Below, piece after piece: positions 1 to 9,632 of a stretch of DNA of 64,000 nt. Each line of letters starts with the position of its first letter. The stretch's first letter is position 1. Position numbers and translations under genes: made by a program. Under the pieces are notes generated by a model that was not told the origin of the DNA, searched no databases, and saw only the letters and a program-made list of their open reading frames with translations. The stretch spans positions 2,149,001 to 2,213,000 of the forward strand of contig NZ_CP095855.1 of assembly GCF_023100805.1 (NCBI RefSeq). The letters run 5' to 3'. Source of the DNA: Chitinophaga filiformis. GTDB lineage: Bacteria; Bacteroidota; Bacteroidia; Chitinophagales; Chitinophagaceae.

Positions 1-29
1 ACAACTTCGGGATGAATGTTGAATTCTAA
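1..29 (+). CDS. C-terminus of a SusC/RagA-type TonB-dependent receptor (partial)
   Basis: Reading from base 3, the sequence encodes NFGMNVEF followed by TAA at 27-29. An alternating pattern ending in a C-terminal aromatic Phe is the usual end of an outer membrane beta-barrel, and SusC-family receptors commonly end in this way. A SusD homologue starts 20 bp later, and SusC immediately upstream of SusD is the standard order. Only the last eight residues are inside the window, so the assignment rests on this tail plus context. Confidence 0.75.
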
Positions 30-48
30 TGTTTTTAAAAGTATTGCT

Positions 49-1575
49 ATGCTCCGGAGGTTTATTTATATCACTGCCTGTTTGCTGCTCTGCAGTCAGT
101 ACGGGTGTAAGAAGTTCCTGAATGTGGAGCCGCTGGACCGGCTTTCGGGGAACACATTCTTCAAATCAGCGAAAGATGTGGAAGATAATATATGGGACAT
201 CTATGGCCTGTTCAGAGATGCTACAGGTTCCTGTCCATTGTTTGCCCTGGCGGGAGAGGCAAGGGGCGGTATGCTGGCTATGTCGCCCAAGGGAGACGGG
301 GCCGACAGGACTTTCGTGGAGTATGTGGCCAAGAATGACCTGATACCGGTTATTTACAGGCCGCCAGGTAAAGACTTCTGGGACATATTTGATCTCTATA
401 TGCTGGCAGACTGGAAGCCTTTCTATCGCGTCATACAGGCTTGTAATATCCTGATCTATGAAGTGGACAGGCGTGACATACCAGACCTGACCGAGGACCG
501 TAAAAAGACCTATAAAGCGGAAGCCATTTTTATGCGCTGTCTTTCCTATTTCATTATGGTAAGGCTCTGGGGAGATGTAGTGTACTATACGGATGCTTAT
601 CACCAGGCGCCATTACCCCGCGAGAAGATGGTGACAGTGATGAACAATTGTATTGCAGACCTGACGGCGGTAATGGAAGCGCTGCCATGGAGCTTTACTG
701 AGCCTGCCTACCAGGGCGCCCGTACCAGCCGGGGATCTGCCATAGGACTGCTGATGGAAATGCATATGTGGAATGCGGGTTTTGATAAAGCGAATGCACA
801 GAAATATTACCAGGCTACAGCTGACCTGGGCGATGAGCTGATGAAGAGCGGCGCTTATATGCTGTTGCCGATAGAGGAGTCGTTCACCATCTTTAAGGGC
901 CGTTCAAGGGAAAGCCTGTTCGATATTGTGATCAGCTCCAACTACGGCGAAGGGCTGGCAGAGAAATGGAATGATCTTTCCGAGCTGGTAGTACATTATC
1001 CATATAAACGCCCGGCATGGAACCACCAGTACAGTTTCTGTTACTTCCGTGCAGAGTACCTGCGCCGCCTGTATCCTTCCGGCGTTCCCGATGCCAGGAT
1101 ACAGATGTGGTTCGACTCACAGATGTTTGCCAATGACGGCACTTTTATGTTCCTCAAGTATAATAGTCTGTATGAGCAGGGTAACTCGGACGTGAATGTG
1201 GATAACAACCTCATAGTACTAAGATATGCCGGCGCTGTACTGCTGAGGGCAGAGGCACTGGCTGAACTGGGACAGACAGATGAGGCTATCCGTTTGATGA
1301 ATATGATCAGGCAGCGCGCGAAGACCACCTTGTACCAGGGAGGAACAGTCCAGGCCCTGAAGGATGCTATTTTTACGGAGCGGGCGAAAGAGCTGATGAT
1401 GGAAGGACATTATTATTTTGACGTGGTGCGTACCGGCAGGGTGACTAACCAGCAATGGTGTTACTATCCGCTTACACAGGCGCAATTCGATAATGGTGGC
1501 TGGACATGGCCTGTCAACTCTGCTGCGTTGGATAACAATCCCTATATGCAACTGAACAATTATTGGTTAAGATAA
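49..1575 (+). CDS. SusD/RagB-family nutrient-binding lipoprotein
   Basis: Outer membrane surface lipoprotein expected to cap a SusC-type porin and bind a glycan or other nutrient. From the ATG at 49 the protein is 508 residues, begins with a hydrophobic signal and has a lipobox ending at Cys20 (SQYGC). The KKFLNVEP segment after the Cys, the long alpha-helical body and the C-terminal pattern ERAKELMMEGHYYFDVVRTG are typical of the SusD/RagB C-terminal domain. An in-frame ATG at 16 lies inside the SusC tail and would put 11 polar residues before the signal, so 49 is preferred. It is the first complete gene of a six-gene run ending at the terminator at 7076. The ligand cannot be deduced. Confidence 0.9.
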   Translation: MLRRFIYITACLLLCSQYGCKKFLNVEPLDRLSGNTFFKSAKDVEDNIWDIYGLFRDATGSCPLFALAGEARGGMLAMSPKGDGADRTFVEYVAKNDLIPVIYRPPGKDFWDIFDLYMLADWKPFYRVIQACNILIYEVDRRDIPDLTEDRKKTYKAEAIFMRCLSYFIMVRLWGDVVYYTDAYHQAPLPREKMVTVMNNCIADLTAVMEALPWSFTEPAYQGARTSRGSAIGLLMEMHMWNAGFDKANAQKYYQATADLGDELMKSGAYMLLPIEESFTIFKGRSRESLFDIVISSNYGEGLAEKWNDLSELVVHYPYKRPAWNHQYSFCYFRAEYLRRLYPSGVPDARIQMWFDSQMFANDGTFMFLKYNSLYEQGNSDVNVDNNLIVLRYAGAVLLRAEALAELGQTDEAIRLMNMIRQRAKTTLYQGGTVQALKDAIFTERAKELMMEGHYYFDVVRTGRVTNQQWCYYPLTQAQFDNGGWTWPVNSAALDNNPYMQLNNYWLR

Positions 1576-1585
1576 AATAATACTT

Positions 1586-2287
1586 ATGCGGACAATACTG
1601 TGCTTTATGGCTGCCCTCTTACTGGGTTTGTGCGCCTGTAATAAAGATAAATACTACCAGGACTCGGGTACCCACGATCCTGCTTTTAAAGGAACTACAC
1701 TGGATTACCTGGATGCCGTGCCTTTCTATTTTGATACGGTAGCGACTATTGTGAGACTAGCTGGCATGGAAGAAGTTTTTAACAGCGATACGCTTACTTT
1801 CTTCGCCCCGACCGACAGGAGTGTGCTGCGTTTGATGCAGTCACTTAATTACGAACTGTACCGACTTGGGTATGATACGGTGAAAGTGCTGTCGGACGTA
1901 CCGAAGGAGATCTGGTTTAAATACCTGCAACGATATATGTTCCATGGCAGCAATGAGCTGAAGGATTATCCACAGATAGATTATAACCTGCTGAACACTT
2001 ACCCGGGACAAGGTTTCCTTTCATGGAACGGGTCGCCCATGAACATCGGTGTTGTGTATAATGATGACAACGGTGTAAAATATGTGGGATACCGGCAACT
2101 CTCCATTGCCTGCATCCCGGATCCTGCGCGGCCAAAGGAAAACTGGATCATTGATTATGTAGCCTCCTGCAATATCACAACGTACAACGGGGTGGTTCAT
2201 ACATTAACGAATGATCATTACTATTTCGGATTCCAGGGAGATCTCTTCATTGCAGACATGATCTCTGTAGTGGAAAACGGAGGTTAA
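1586..2287 (+). CDS. Fasciclin (FAS1)-domain lipoprotein
   Basis: A 233-residue lipoprotein: MRTILCFMAALLLGLCAC gives a lipobox with Cys18. The rest matches one FAS1 domain, with the H1-like segment LTFFAPTDRS at about residues 71-80 and the H2-like segment NGVVHTL near residue 205. FAS1 domains mediate adhesion or protein-protein contact at cell surfaces; fasciclin lipoproteins are frequent passengers in SusC/SusD operons of Chitinophagaceae and Sphingobacteria. It starts 10 bp after susD and is followed by another lipoprotein 17 bp later, so it should be co-transcribed. Its role in this operon is inferred to be a surface accessory subunit, not an enzyme. Confidence 0.82.
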   Translation: MRTILCFMAALLLGLCACNKDKYYQDSGTHDPAFKGTTLDYLDAVPFYFDTVATIVRLAGMEEVFNSDTLTFFAPTDRSVLRLMQSLNYELYRLGYDTVKVLSDVPKEIWFKYLQRYMFHGSNELKDYPQIDYNLLNTYPGQGFLSWNGSPMNIGVVYNDDNGVKYVGYRQLSIACIPDPARPKENWIIDYVASCNITTYNGVVHTLTNDHYYFGFQGDLFIADMISVVENGG

Positions 2288-2304
2288 TAAAAAGCGTGTA
2301 TCAC

Positions 2305-3879
2305 ATGAGAATAATTTCAATGGCAGTGCTGTTCATGATGCTTTTCGTAACAGCCTGTAAAAAAGATAAGGCCTACGATGATCCTTATGCCGGGGGAAAA
2401 GAACCACTGGGAGTAATGTTAAGTACGGAGACACCCAATCCGTCTGAGGCCGCGCCAGGTACTGTGGTGACCTTTAAAGGCAAAGGACTGATGAAATACA
2501 TGGATTCCCTGCTGTTCAACTTTAATGGAGAGGCAGCAGAGATTGTAAAGGTGGACTCTGCCGGCATACAGGTGAAAGTACCGGTTACAGCCAGTACAGG
2601 TGTAACTTCTGTAACTATCGGCGATCAGATCTTCTTTGGCCCTCTTTTCAGGGTAAGGGGTAACCTGGATATTGACAATAACTATAAGGTAGTTGTAGGC
2701 GCCAACAGCTGGGTGAGTGATGTATATCGCTTCGCTGATGGAAGAATATTGCTGGTAGGCGATTTCCTGGACTATGAAAGGAAAGGTATAGTAAGACCCA
2801 TCAGCAGGATAGTACTGACCTCCCGCGACGGCGAAATTGACCGTAGCCTGCAGTCAGGAAGAGGGGCCGATGGTTCACTGAACAGTATAGCGGCATTGCC
2901 CAGTGGCAAACTGGTGGTTGGCGGCAGCTTTGCTTCTTACGATATCCACCAGGCCGAGATTCACAATATTACTGTGTTGAACAGTAACGGGTCGCTTGAT
3001 TCCATGAGTGTAAACACGTTTACCGATAAGGATACAGTACCTTCTTTCAACGGTGGTACCGATGGAAGGATCAATAGGGTATTTGTGTATAACAACCGTA
3101 TTACCGCTATTGGTGGTTTCAATTATTACCTGCGGTTTGTATATGGTAAATCAGATTATCTGCAGGAGCGGGATTCACTTGTTACGGATAGTATACTGGT
3201 TCGCCAGCTGATACGCTTTTACCCCGACGGAACGCTGGATACTTCATTCAACTATGACCTGGCACGCCACAGGAGTTTCGATGGTCCAAACGGCCCTGTC
3301 AGCGATGCCTATCAGCAGGCAGACGGGAAGATCATTATTGTAGGCCGTTTTACGCGCTATAATGGGCAGCCGGCTCCCTACATCGCACGTCTGAACCTTG
3401 ACGGTAGCCTGGACGCTGGTTTTGGCGGGAGTGGTGCTGACAATGATATTATTTCCATCCGTTATAACGAGACTACAAAACGCTTCGTGCTGGCGGGCAA
3501 CTTTGATAAGTTCGATGGTACTGCACATAGCGGGCTGGTAATGTTACGGGAAGATGGTACGCCCGATGAACAATTTACTGCAGCACAGAGGGCCAGCAAC
3601 GAAGTCTATTACTGTGCACAACAGCTTAGCAATGGCCTGGTGGTTGTCAACGGGAGCTTCACCCGCTATGATAATGTACACCGCAGTGGCTTTATGGTGT
3701 TGGACAAAACAGGCAAACTGGCGCCCGGATATAACAATACTGCTGATTTTTCAGGTGTCCTGCTCAGGGTATTCGAAACCATCAATACTTCCGGACAAAC
3801 GCAGGCCCTCATCATGGGAAGGTTCAGCCGCTTCAATAATAAAGAGATCAATAACGTAGTCCGCCTGTTATTCAAATGA
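2305..3879 (+). CDS. Lipoprotein with IPT/TIG-like domain and delta-60 (DUF5122) propeller repeats
   Basis: The protein is 524 residues from ATG 2305; a GTG at 2296 is in frame but adds only three residues before the signal. The lipobox ends FVTAC at Cys18. Residues about 30-115 look like an IPT/TIG immunoglobulin fold (PSEAAPGTVVTFKGKGL). The remainder carries repeated delta-60 units of the form DGxxDxSF/GxxDxxF spaced with IIVGRFTRY, VVGGSFASY, VLAGNFDKF and VVNGSFTRY, which predict a beta-propeller. No catalytic site is evident. The gene overlaps the next one if that starts at 3876, consistent with translational coupling inside the SusC/SusD operon. A surface binding or scaffold function is inferred. 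Confidence 0.8.
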   Translation: MRIISMAVLFMMLFVTACKKDKAYDDPYAGGKEPLGVMLSTETPNPSEAAPGTVVTFKGKGLMKYMDSLLFNFNGEAAEIVKVDSAGIQVKVPVTASTGVTSVTIGDQIFFGPLFRVRGNLDIDNNYKVVVGANSWVSDVYRFADGRILLVGDFLDYERKGIVRPISRIVLTSRDGEIDRSLQSGRGADGSLNSIAALPSGKLVVGGSFASYDIHQAEIHNITVLNSNGSLDSMSVNTFTDKDTVPSFNGGTDGRINRVFVYNNRITAIGGFNYYLRFVYGKSDYLQERDSLVTDSILVRQLIRFYPDGTLDTSFNYDLARHRSFDGPNGPVSDAYQQADGKIIIVGRFTRYNGQPAPYIARLNLDGSLDAGFGGSGADNDIISIRYNETTKRFVLAGNFDKFDGTAHSGLVMLREDGTPDEQFTAAQRASNEVYYCAQQLSNGLVVVNGSFTRYDNVHRSGFMVLDKTGKLAPGYNNTADFSGVLLRVFETINTSGQTQALIMGRFSRFNNKEINNVVRLLFK

Positions 3880-3896
3880 TAAAATTATCCGCATAT

Positions 3897-5624
3897 ATGA
3901 AGAATTTCAACTGGCTGGCAGTTATCATTGTGACTATACTGCTTTCAGCCTGTAACAAAGGCTATGACAGGTTGCTCGACGAGAGAGAATATGAAGATAC
4001 GACGGGCGTGACCGGTAAGCAGCCCAAAATACTGTTTCTCGTGGTAGATGGCGCCCGTGGAGAAGCAGTACGGAATGCACAGGCATCACATCTGCTTGAG
4101 TTGAGTGATAATGCCATCTATTCCTGGAACAGCATCAGCGATACGCTTAGCCTGGATGCCACGGCATGGTCTGATCTGCTGACAGGCGTCCATAAGGAAA
4201 AACATGGTGTGGTGAAAAGTGATTTCAGCGACAACCGGCTTGGGCAATATCCTGTCTTCTTCAAATACATTAAAGCACGTATGCCTGCATTCAGAATTGC
4301 GGCTTACAGTGCAAGCGACTCACTGGGAAAAATGCTGATCACTGATGCTGATGTGAACCACACCTTTGGTAATGACGATGATGCAACAGAGCAGGCTATC
4401 CTGGATGAACTGAAGATCGATACCGCCGGATTGATATTCGGGCAGTTTAGCCAGGTGGCTACCGCTGGTAAGGCATATGGCTATGATGCCGGCATACCGG
4501 AATACAAGGCGGCGATCCTTCGTGTGGATGAATACATCGGAAACATTATGAATGCCCTACGGCAGCGTAAGAACTATCAGCATGAAAACTGGCTGGTAGT
4601 GGTAACATCAGGCAGGGGAGGCCCTTTCAGTATTCCTCCTGATGAAGATGATGGCACCATCCTCAGTAATCCGAAGGTGAATACTTTCACTATATTTTAT
4701 TCACCCCGTTATATGCCGAACTTTATAGACCGGCCATATACCGGCGCCCGTTATACGGGCAAAGCGGTGCGTCTCTATGGTAAAACGGCTACAGACGCCG
4801 TATACGCCACCATTGACGAAGGTAAGGAGGATCTGAACCTTGGCAAGACCAATGAAATGACCATTGCGCTGAAGATCAAAAAGAATAAGACTACTTATGG
4901 TGACTATTCCTATACCTTTCCCAATATCATTGGTAATAACCTGTCCCTGGACTGGTGGAAGAATACCGGCTGGGCAATATCCCTGGAAACAAACGCCTGG
5001 GGCGTGCACTATGGACAGAATGGTGCCGGTTTCAATATGGTGACCGGCGCCAATATCAGTGATGGCAAATGGCATGATCTGACAGCAGTATTCCTGAACA
5101 GGGACAATAAACGTTTCCTCCGCCTGTTCACCGATGGCAACTTTAATACCGAGACAGAGATCACTTCCTATGGTAGCTTTGATACAGATGATCCGCTGAC
5201 ACTGGGTTATGTACCGGGAAATGTTACTGATGATAACCGCTGGCTGAATGCCTATGTGACAGAGATCCGTTTCTGGCGTGCTGCATTGCCAGACAATGTG
5301 ATCAAAGAATATGTCTGTGCGGAAGAATTACCCACATCCCATCCTTATCATGATTACCTGATAGGATACTGGCCCTGCAGGGATGGATTTGGTGGTGTGT
5401 TCAAGGACCAGACGGAATACAAACATGATTTCCAGATACATAATAATTACCAGTGGGATGATTTCAGTGACCTGATGTGCCCCAGCTCCGCTTCCAACCT
5501 GACGCAACTTGTGCCGCAGCCAGTGGATGTAGCCCGGCAGATCCTGAACTGGCTGCAGATAGCAGTAGATACCAAATGGCAGATGGATGGAAGGGTGTGG
5601 GTAACCTCCTACACATCCATCTGA
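3897..5624 (+). CDS. Lipoprotein with alkaline phosphatase-like phosphodiesterase domain and inserted LamG domain
   Basis: 575 residues from ATG 3897, which gives a clean lipobox (TILLSAC); ATG 3876 overlaps the upstream stop and adds seven residues. Residues about 45-235 resemble type I phosphodiesterase/nucleotide pyrophosphatase: ILFLVVDGARGE (metal Asp), DATAWSDLLTGVHKEKHGV (candidate nucleophile Thr and following His), and VDEYIGNIMNAL. About residues 270-480 form a LamG/concanavalin-like lectin domain (ISDGKWHDLTAVF), followed by a short return to the phosphatase fold. The usual second metal motif (D-H-G type after VVVTS) reads SGRGG here, so metal binding may be impaired. It could be a surface phosphodiesterase or a binding-only relic; the operon suggests glycan or glycoconjugate handling. 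Confidence 0.72.
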   Translation: MKNFNWLAVIIVTILLSACNKGYDRLLDEREYEDTTGVTGKQPKILFLVVDGARGEAVRNAQASHLLELSDNAIYSWNSISDTLSLDATAWSDLLTGVHKEKHGVVKSDFSDNRLGQYPVFFKYIKARMPAFRIAAYSASDSLGKMLITDADVNHTFGNDDDATEQAILDELKIDTAGLIFGQFSQVATAGKAYGYDAGIPEYKAAILRVDEYIGNIMNALRQRKNYQHENWLVVVTSGRGGPFSIPPDEDDGTILSNPKVNTFTIFYSPRYMPNFIDRPYTGARYTGKAVRLYGKTATDAVYATIDEGKEDLNLGKTNEMTIALKIKKNKTTYGDYSYTFPNIIGNNLSLDWWKNTGWAISLETNAWGVHYGQNGAGFNMVTGANISDGKWHDLTAVFLNRDNKRFLRLFTDGNFNTETEITSYGSFDTDDPLTLGYVPGNVTDDNRWLNAYVTEIRFWRAALPDNVIKEYVCAEELPTSHPYHDYLIGYWPCRDGFGGVFKDQTEYKHDFQIHNNYQWDDFSDLMCPSSASNLTQLVPQPVDVARQILNWLQIAVDTKWQMDGRVWVTSYTSI

Positions 5625-5653
5625 TTATATTTTTTAACTGCAAATATGCTGAT

Positions 5654-7036
5654 ATGAGTCGCAATAAACTCTCTGTGTTGTTACTGCTCCTGTTGTCCGG
5701 TGTGTGGTCCTGCAAAAAGGACGACAAGTTCCGCGATGAGCAGCTGAATCCTGTGAATATATCCATTCAAAGCACAAACGGACGGATAGCTGTGCCTGCG
5801 GGCAATAATTACACCAAAACAACTGATTATCTCAATATACCTGTAAAGATCGTACTCTCTGCCACTGCCCCGAAGATCTTTACAGTAGATGTGCATGTAA
5901 ACAATGATACCATCACCCATCTGATAGAACAGCAACAACTTGGCGATGCTGTGCTGCTGGAACAAACCTATTATCAGTTGCCAAAAACTGCTGAGATCAG
6001 GTTTGGTATAGACACGTTCACATTACCGCTGCAGGTTAGTATGCAGGCTGTTGAACGGTATTATGGCAAGACGCTGGCGCTGGCAGTTGGTCTTTCCGAT
6101 GCAGGGAAGAACAATACCCTGGATGCTGCCGCAAAGACAGCTATCCTGCTGATCAATACGGCAGAAATTATCCGGCCGGAGGATATTCATTATATCTCCT
6201 TTACGGCGGCGGGCAGTGTGTTGCAGCAACCTTCCGGAACTGACCAGACACTGGGTACTAATGAAGTAGTGCTGCCAGTCAGTGTAACGTTGGGAGGAGT
6301 AGCAGGAGGCGCGTTTACTGTAAACCTCAGCGCAAGCCCTGATACAGCCCAGGCATTGATAGATAATGGTACATTGAGCGGGTCGGTGCTACTGAAAGAA
6401 GGAGATGATTACAGCATCCCGTCCACGCTGACGTTCCCGGCCAATACGAATACGGCGAGATTTAACCTGGTGGTGAAAACGGAAGCCCTGAAGCGGAATG
6501 TACAGAATAAACCGGTACTGGCATTAAGTCTCAGTAATCCGACCAGGCACCTGTTGGATGGAGAACGCAGTACCATTGTAATGACAATGGACCCGTCCAG
6601 GCTGATCGAAACAGATATTACCAATACCAATATCAGTTATAAGACACAATATGAGAACACCAGTAACGCCAATGAAACATCGGGTAAGTTGATAGACAAC
6701 AATATCAACTCAAAGTTCCTGTTGTTTAATTTTTCAACGGTATGGGCGCAGCTGGAGTTTGCCACTCCGCAAACCACCGGCGCCTATACCATGACGTCCG
6801 CCAATGACGCCCCGGAACGTGATCCTAAGAACTGGACACTGGAAGGGTCAGACAACGGGACGGATTGGACAGTGCTGGATACGCGGACAGATCAGTCTTT
6901 TGGCTCCAGGTTCCTGACGGTAAAATATACCTTCAATAACCAGGTCGCCTTTAAGTTCTATCGTCTGAACGTATCTGCCGTGAAAAACAGTTCATTATTC
7001 CAGCTGGCCGAGTGGCGGCTTTTAAAACGCCCATAA
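5654..7036 (+). CDS. DUF1735 (BT_3987-like) lipoprotein with C-terminal discoidin-like domain
   Basis: 460 residues from ATG 5654. The frame is open upstream to 5477, but that part overlaps the preceding gene and lacks a signal, whereas MSRNKLSVLLLLLLSGVWSC is a good lipoprotein signal (Cys20). Two BT_3987/DUF1735-like beta domains follow (about residues 40-160 and 170-300; the second has VVLPVSVTLGG and RFNLVVKT). The last about 140 residues (ETDITNTN to AEWRLLKRP) look like an F5/8 type C galactose-binding domain, with DPKNWTLEGSDNGTDWTVL as its strongest segment. This is a carbohydrate-binding surface protein of the SusC/SusD operon, 29 bp after the previous gene and just before the terminator. 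Confidence 0.8.
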   Translation: MSRNKLSVLLLLLLSGVWSCKKDDKFRDEQLNPVNISIQSTNGRIAVPAGNNYTKTTDYLNIPVKIVLSATAPKIFTVDVHVNNDTITHLIEQQQLGDAVLLEQTYYQLPKTAEIRFGIDTFTLPLQVSMQAVERYYGKTLALAVGLSDAGKNNTLDAAAKTAILLINTAEIIRPEDIHYISFTAAGSVLQQPSGTDQTLGTNEVVLPVSVTLGGVAGGAFTVNLSASPDTAQALIDNGTLSGSVLLKEGDDYSIPSTLTFPANTNTARFNLVVKTEALKRNVQNKPVLALSLSNPTRHLLDGERSTIVMTMDPSRLIETDITNTNISYKTQYENTSNANETSGKLIDNNINSKFLLFNFSTVWAQLEFATPQTTGAYTMTSANDAPERDPKNWTLEGSDNGTDWTVLDTRTDQSFGSRFLTVKYTFNNQVAFKFYRLNVSAVKNSSLFQLAEWRLLKRP

Positions 7037-7075
7037 TATTTTTCCTGTTCCCTCAGAACCAGGAGGTTTAGATCC

Positions 7076-7103
7076 AGAGGCCGGTTACAACCGGCCTCTT
7101 TTA
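7076..7103 (+). terminator. Intrinsic terminator of the SusC/SusD operon
   Basis: The 11-bp arms AGAGGCCGGTT (7076-7086) and AACCGGCCTCT (7089-7099) are perfectly complementary and are followed by TTTT. It lies 40 bp after the last gene of the operon. Confidence 0.88.
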
Positions 7104-7303
7104 TGTTTAGGGGATCAGCCTTCTTTGAAGTTACAGATACGGTTTTTATCATCAGCTGGTGAAATGCTCAGGATATCGCTTATCTCAAAGTGACAAAAAG
7201 CAGAGGCCAGGATTAAGGGGGTATAGGGGGAAAGATATGAGGCATACCGCAGCAGCGAATGATATTAATTTTATTATTTTGGAGTTTATTAAACACCTTG
7301 CCT

Positions 7304-7834
7304 ATGAGAAGAATATTATCTTTTCTCCTGCTACTGAACCTGCAAGCCTTCGCCCAGACGGATAACGCCTTACAGCATATCAAAGAAAGATACCAGGAAG
7401 TAAATAAAAATATCAGTTCCTACAGAATGGCCCGGGTGGATCTGCCTGATATAAGTACAGAAGGCGCTGATCTGGAAGGGTATTTTACCGGAGATACACT
7501 GCAATTGATGGTGCATACGATATATGGAGAGATGGGTAAAATGAGGTTGGAAGTGTACTATGAAAAGGGGGCGCCCGTGTTTTATTATGACAGGGATTAC
7601 AAGTATGAGGTGCCTATGTATGATTCCACTTTTGAGCAACATAAGATGGCTGTCAAAGAATACAGAGGATATTTTTACAAGGGCAAAATGATCCGGTTGA
7701 TTGATGAAAAGAACCTGATTTTTACGAAAAGGGATGAGGAGTTTATAAAAACAGAGCAGGAATATCTGAAATCGGCAGCAGATTTGTATAAGATTATCTT
7801 TGCACACAGATCTAGCGGGGTATCCCGTGAATAA
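7304..7834 (+). CDS. Small secreted protein of unknown function
   Basis: 176 residues from ATG 7304. The signal [18 protein letters not shown] predicts Sec export with cleavage after AFA; the ATG at 7259 would add an out-of-place 15-residue extension. The mature protein is rich in charged residues, with a beta-rich centre ([22 protein letters not shown]) and a helical C-terminus. I do not recognise a family. It is expected in the periplasm or attached to the outer membrane. A macrodomain gene follows 7 bp later on the same strand, so the two probably share a transcript, but the two products are predicted to act in different compartments. Confidence 0.7.
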   Translation: MRRILSFLLLLNLQAFAQTDNALQHIKERYQEVNKNISSYRMARVDLPDISTEGADLEGYFTGDTLQLMVHTIYGEMGKMRLEVYYEKGAPVFYYDRDYKYEVPMYDSTFEQHKMAVKEYRGYFYKGKMIRLIDEKNLIFTKRDEEFIKTEQEYLKSAADLYKIIFAHRSSGVSRE

Positions 7835-7841
7835 TGAAAGT

Positions 7842-8369
7842 ATGAAAATAACACTGTTACAAGGCGACATCACAAAAATGGAGACAGATGCGATTGTCAA
7901 TGCCGCTAATTCGTCATTATTAGGCGGTGGAGGCGTAGATGGCGCTATTCATAGAGCGGGAGGACCTGCCATACTCGAAGAGTGCCGTAAGATCCGTGAC
8001 AGGCAGGGAAGATGTGCTCCCGGTGAAGCGGTCATCACAACAGCTGGCCGATTGCCTGCAAAATATGTTATTCATACGGTAGGGCCCGTATGGAATAAAG
8101 GAAGTGAGGAAGAGAAAGCATTGCTGAGAACGGCTTATATGAATAGCCTGCAGCTGGCAGCGAAGCACGACGTGCAGACGATCGCTTTTCCCAATATCAG
8201 TACAGGCGTATATCGTTTTCCCAAACAGGTAGCGGCTGAAATAGCGGTAGCTGCTGTGACGGATTTTCTTAAAAACGATAACAAGATAAGTAATGTGATA
8301 TTCGTTTGTTTCGAAAAGGAGAACTACGACATTTATACCCAACTGCTTAGTCAGCAGGGGCCCTTATAG
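7842..8369 (+). CDS. Macrodomain protein (O-acetyl-ADP-ribose deacetylase-like)
   Basis: A 175-residue single macrodomain that binds ADP-ribose and probably removes ADP-ribose or acetyl groups from O-acetyl-ADP-ribose or modified proteins in the cytoplasm. The visible signature is the GDIT start, [22 protein letters not shown] around residues 20-41, and the loop [10 protein letters not shown]. The length and the [10 protein letters not shown] segment match the MacroD/YmdB class. The ATG at 7842 starts directly with [11 protein letters not shown], the normal macrodomain N-terminus; the open frame back to 7800 overlaps the upstream gene. No toxin or transferase partner is adjacent. Confidence 0.9.
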   Translation: MKITLLQGDITKMETDAIVNAANSSLLGGGGVDGAIHRAGGPAILEECRKIRDRQGRCAPGEAVITTAGRLPAKYVIHTVGPVWNKGSEEEKALLRTAYMNSLQLAAKHDVQTIAFPNISTGVYRFPKQVAAEIAVAAVTDFLKNDNKISNVIFVCFEKENYDIYTQLLSQQGPL

Positions 8370-8480
8370 GTTCCGAAGTAACGAAGTAAGTCAGAAGATA
8401 CCGGCGTGATTGCATACAGTTGCAGTTACGCTTTTCTTTTTTAAGATTCATTTGTACTTTCTCCCTTAAAGCAAAAGACT

Positions 8481-9632
8481 ATGAAAAAATTCCCGTTATT
8501 ATTACTCTTGTACTGTTTTACTGTACCCGTGTTTGCCCAGCAGTTCAATGGTCTGGATATGAACCTTGGCAACCTGTACCGTTTGTCGAATGCAAAGACC
8601 CGCTCTATCAGCCCCGAAAACTTTAATGGTGAGAAAGGGAAAGGAGGGATGGCCATGCCTGGGAAAGATGCACCGGTCAATACTGCCAATGCTTCGCATG
8701 CCGCACGGGAGCTCGGACAAGGCTGGAAGGTCAATCCTTTTGTGATTATCAAACCCGGGCAAACGTTCACGCTTGCAGAAGTAAGCGGACCCGGAGCTAT
8801 TCAGCATATCTGGATGACACCGACAGGTATATGGCGTTATTCCATCCTGCGTATATACTGGGACGATGAAAAGGAGCCTTCTGTGGAATGTCCTGTGGGC
8901 GACTTCTTCGGCATGGCCTGGAATGAATATGCACCGCTGAACTCCATGGCTGTTACTGTTAATCCCGGCAGTGCCTTTAACAGTTATTGGATGATGCCTT
9001 TCCGCAAGAAATGCCGCATTACGATGGAGAACATTCATACAGAACAGATGACGCTGTATTACCAGGTGGATTATACGCTGACGGAGGTACCCGATGATGC
9101 GGCCTATTTCCATGCACAATTCCGTCGTACCAATCCCGATACTACTTCAGACTATGTACTGGTAGACAACATCCGCGGGAAAGGGCAGTATGTAGGCACC
9201 TTTATGGCGCTGGGAGTGAACAATTCCGGCTGGTGGGGAGAAGGAGAGATCAAGTTTTTTATGGACGGGGATACAAAATTTCCCACTATCTGCGGGACAG
9301 GTACCGAAGACTACTTCTGTGGTTCCTACAATTTTGACAGGGGCGGCAGGTATACAACGTTCTGTACACCCTATGCCGGCCTGCACCAGGTAATACTTCC
9401 CGATGGTACCTACCGGGCACGTCAGCGTTTTGGAATGTACCGATGGCATATTATGGACCCTATCCGTTTTGAAAAGGAATTGCGGGTTACTATCCAGGAT
9501 CTCGGCTGGAGAGAAGGAGGAAGGTATCTGCAACAGCATTCGGATATTTCATCGGTCGTATACTGGTACCAGACAGAGCCTCATCAGCCATTTCCTAAAC
9601 TACCTGTGAAGGATAAACTGGAGGTCTATTAA
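8481..9632 (+). CDS. GH172 (DUF2961) family glycoside hydrolase
   Basis: 383 residues with signal peptide MKKFPLLLLLYCFTVPVFAQ. The double jelly-roll DUF2961/GH172 family includes difructose dianhydride I synthase/hydrolase and alpha-D-arabinofuranosidase or fructofuranosidase enzymes. Visible family segments are GPGAIQHIWMTP, the CPVGDFFG stretch, and GTGTEDYFCGSYNF, where Glu276 lies in the conserved acidic active-site motif. The secreted form suggests periplasmic trimming of arabino- or fructofuranosides. The gene is convergent with the response regulator downstream and overlaps it by 4 bp (9629-9632). The exact substrate is not readable from the sequence. Confidence 0.85.
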   Translation: MKKFPLLLLLYCFTVPVFAQQFNGLDMNLGNLYRLSNAKTRSISPENFNGEKGKGGMAMPGKDAPVNTANASHAARELGQGWKVNPFVIIKPGQTFTLAEVSGPGAIQHIWMTPTGIWRYSILRIYWDDEKEPSVECPVGDFFGMAWNEYAPLNSMAVTVNPGSAFNSYWMMPFRKKCRITMENIHTEQMTLYYQVDYTLTEVPDDAAYFHAQFRRTNPDTTSDYVLVDNIRGKGQYVGTFMALGVNNSGWWGEGEIKFFMDGDTKFPTICGTGTEDYFCGSYNFDRGGRYTTFCTPYAGLHQVILPDGTYRARQRFGMYRWHIMDPIRFEKELRVTIQDLGWREGGRYLQQHSDISSVVYWYQTEPHQPFPKLPVKDKLEVY

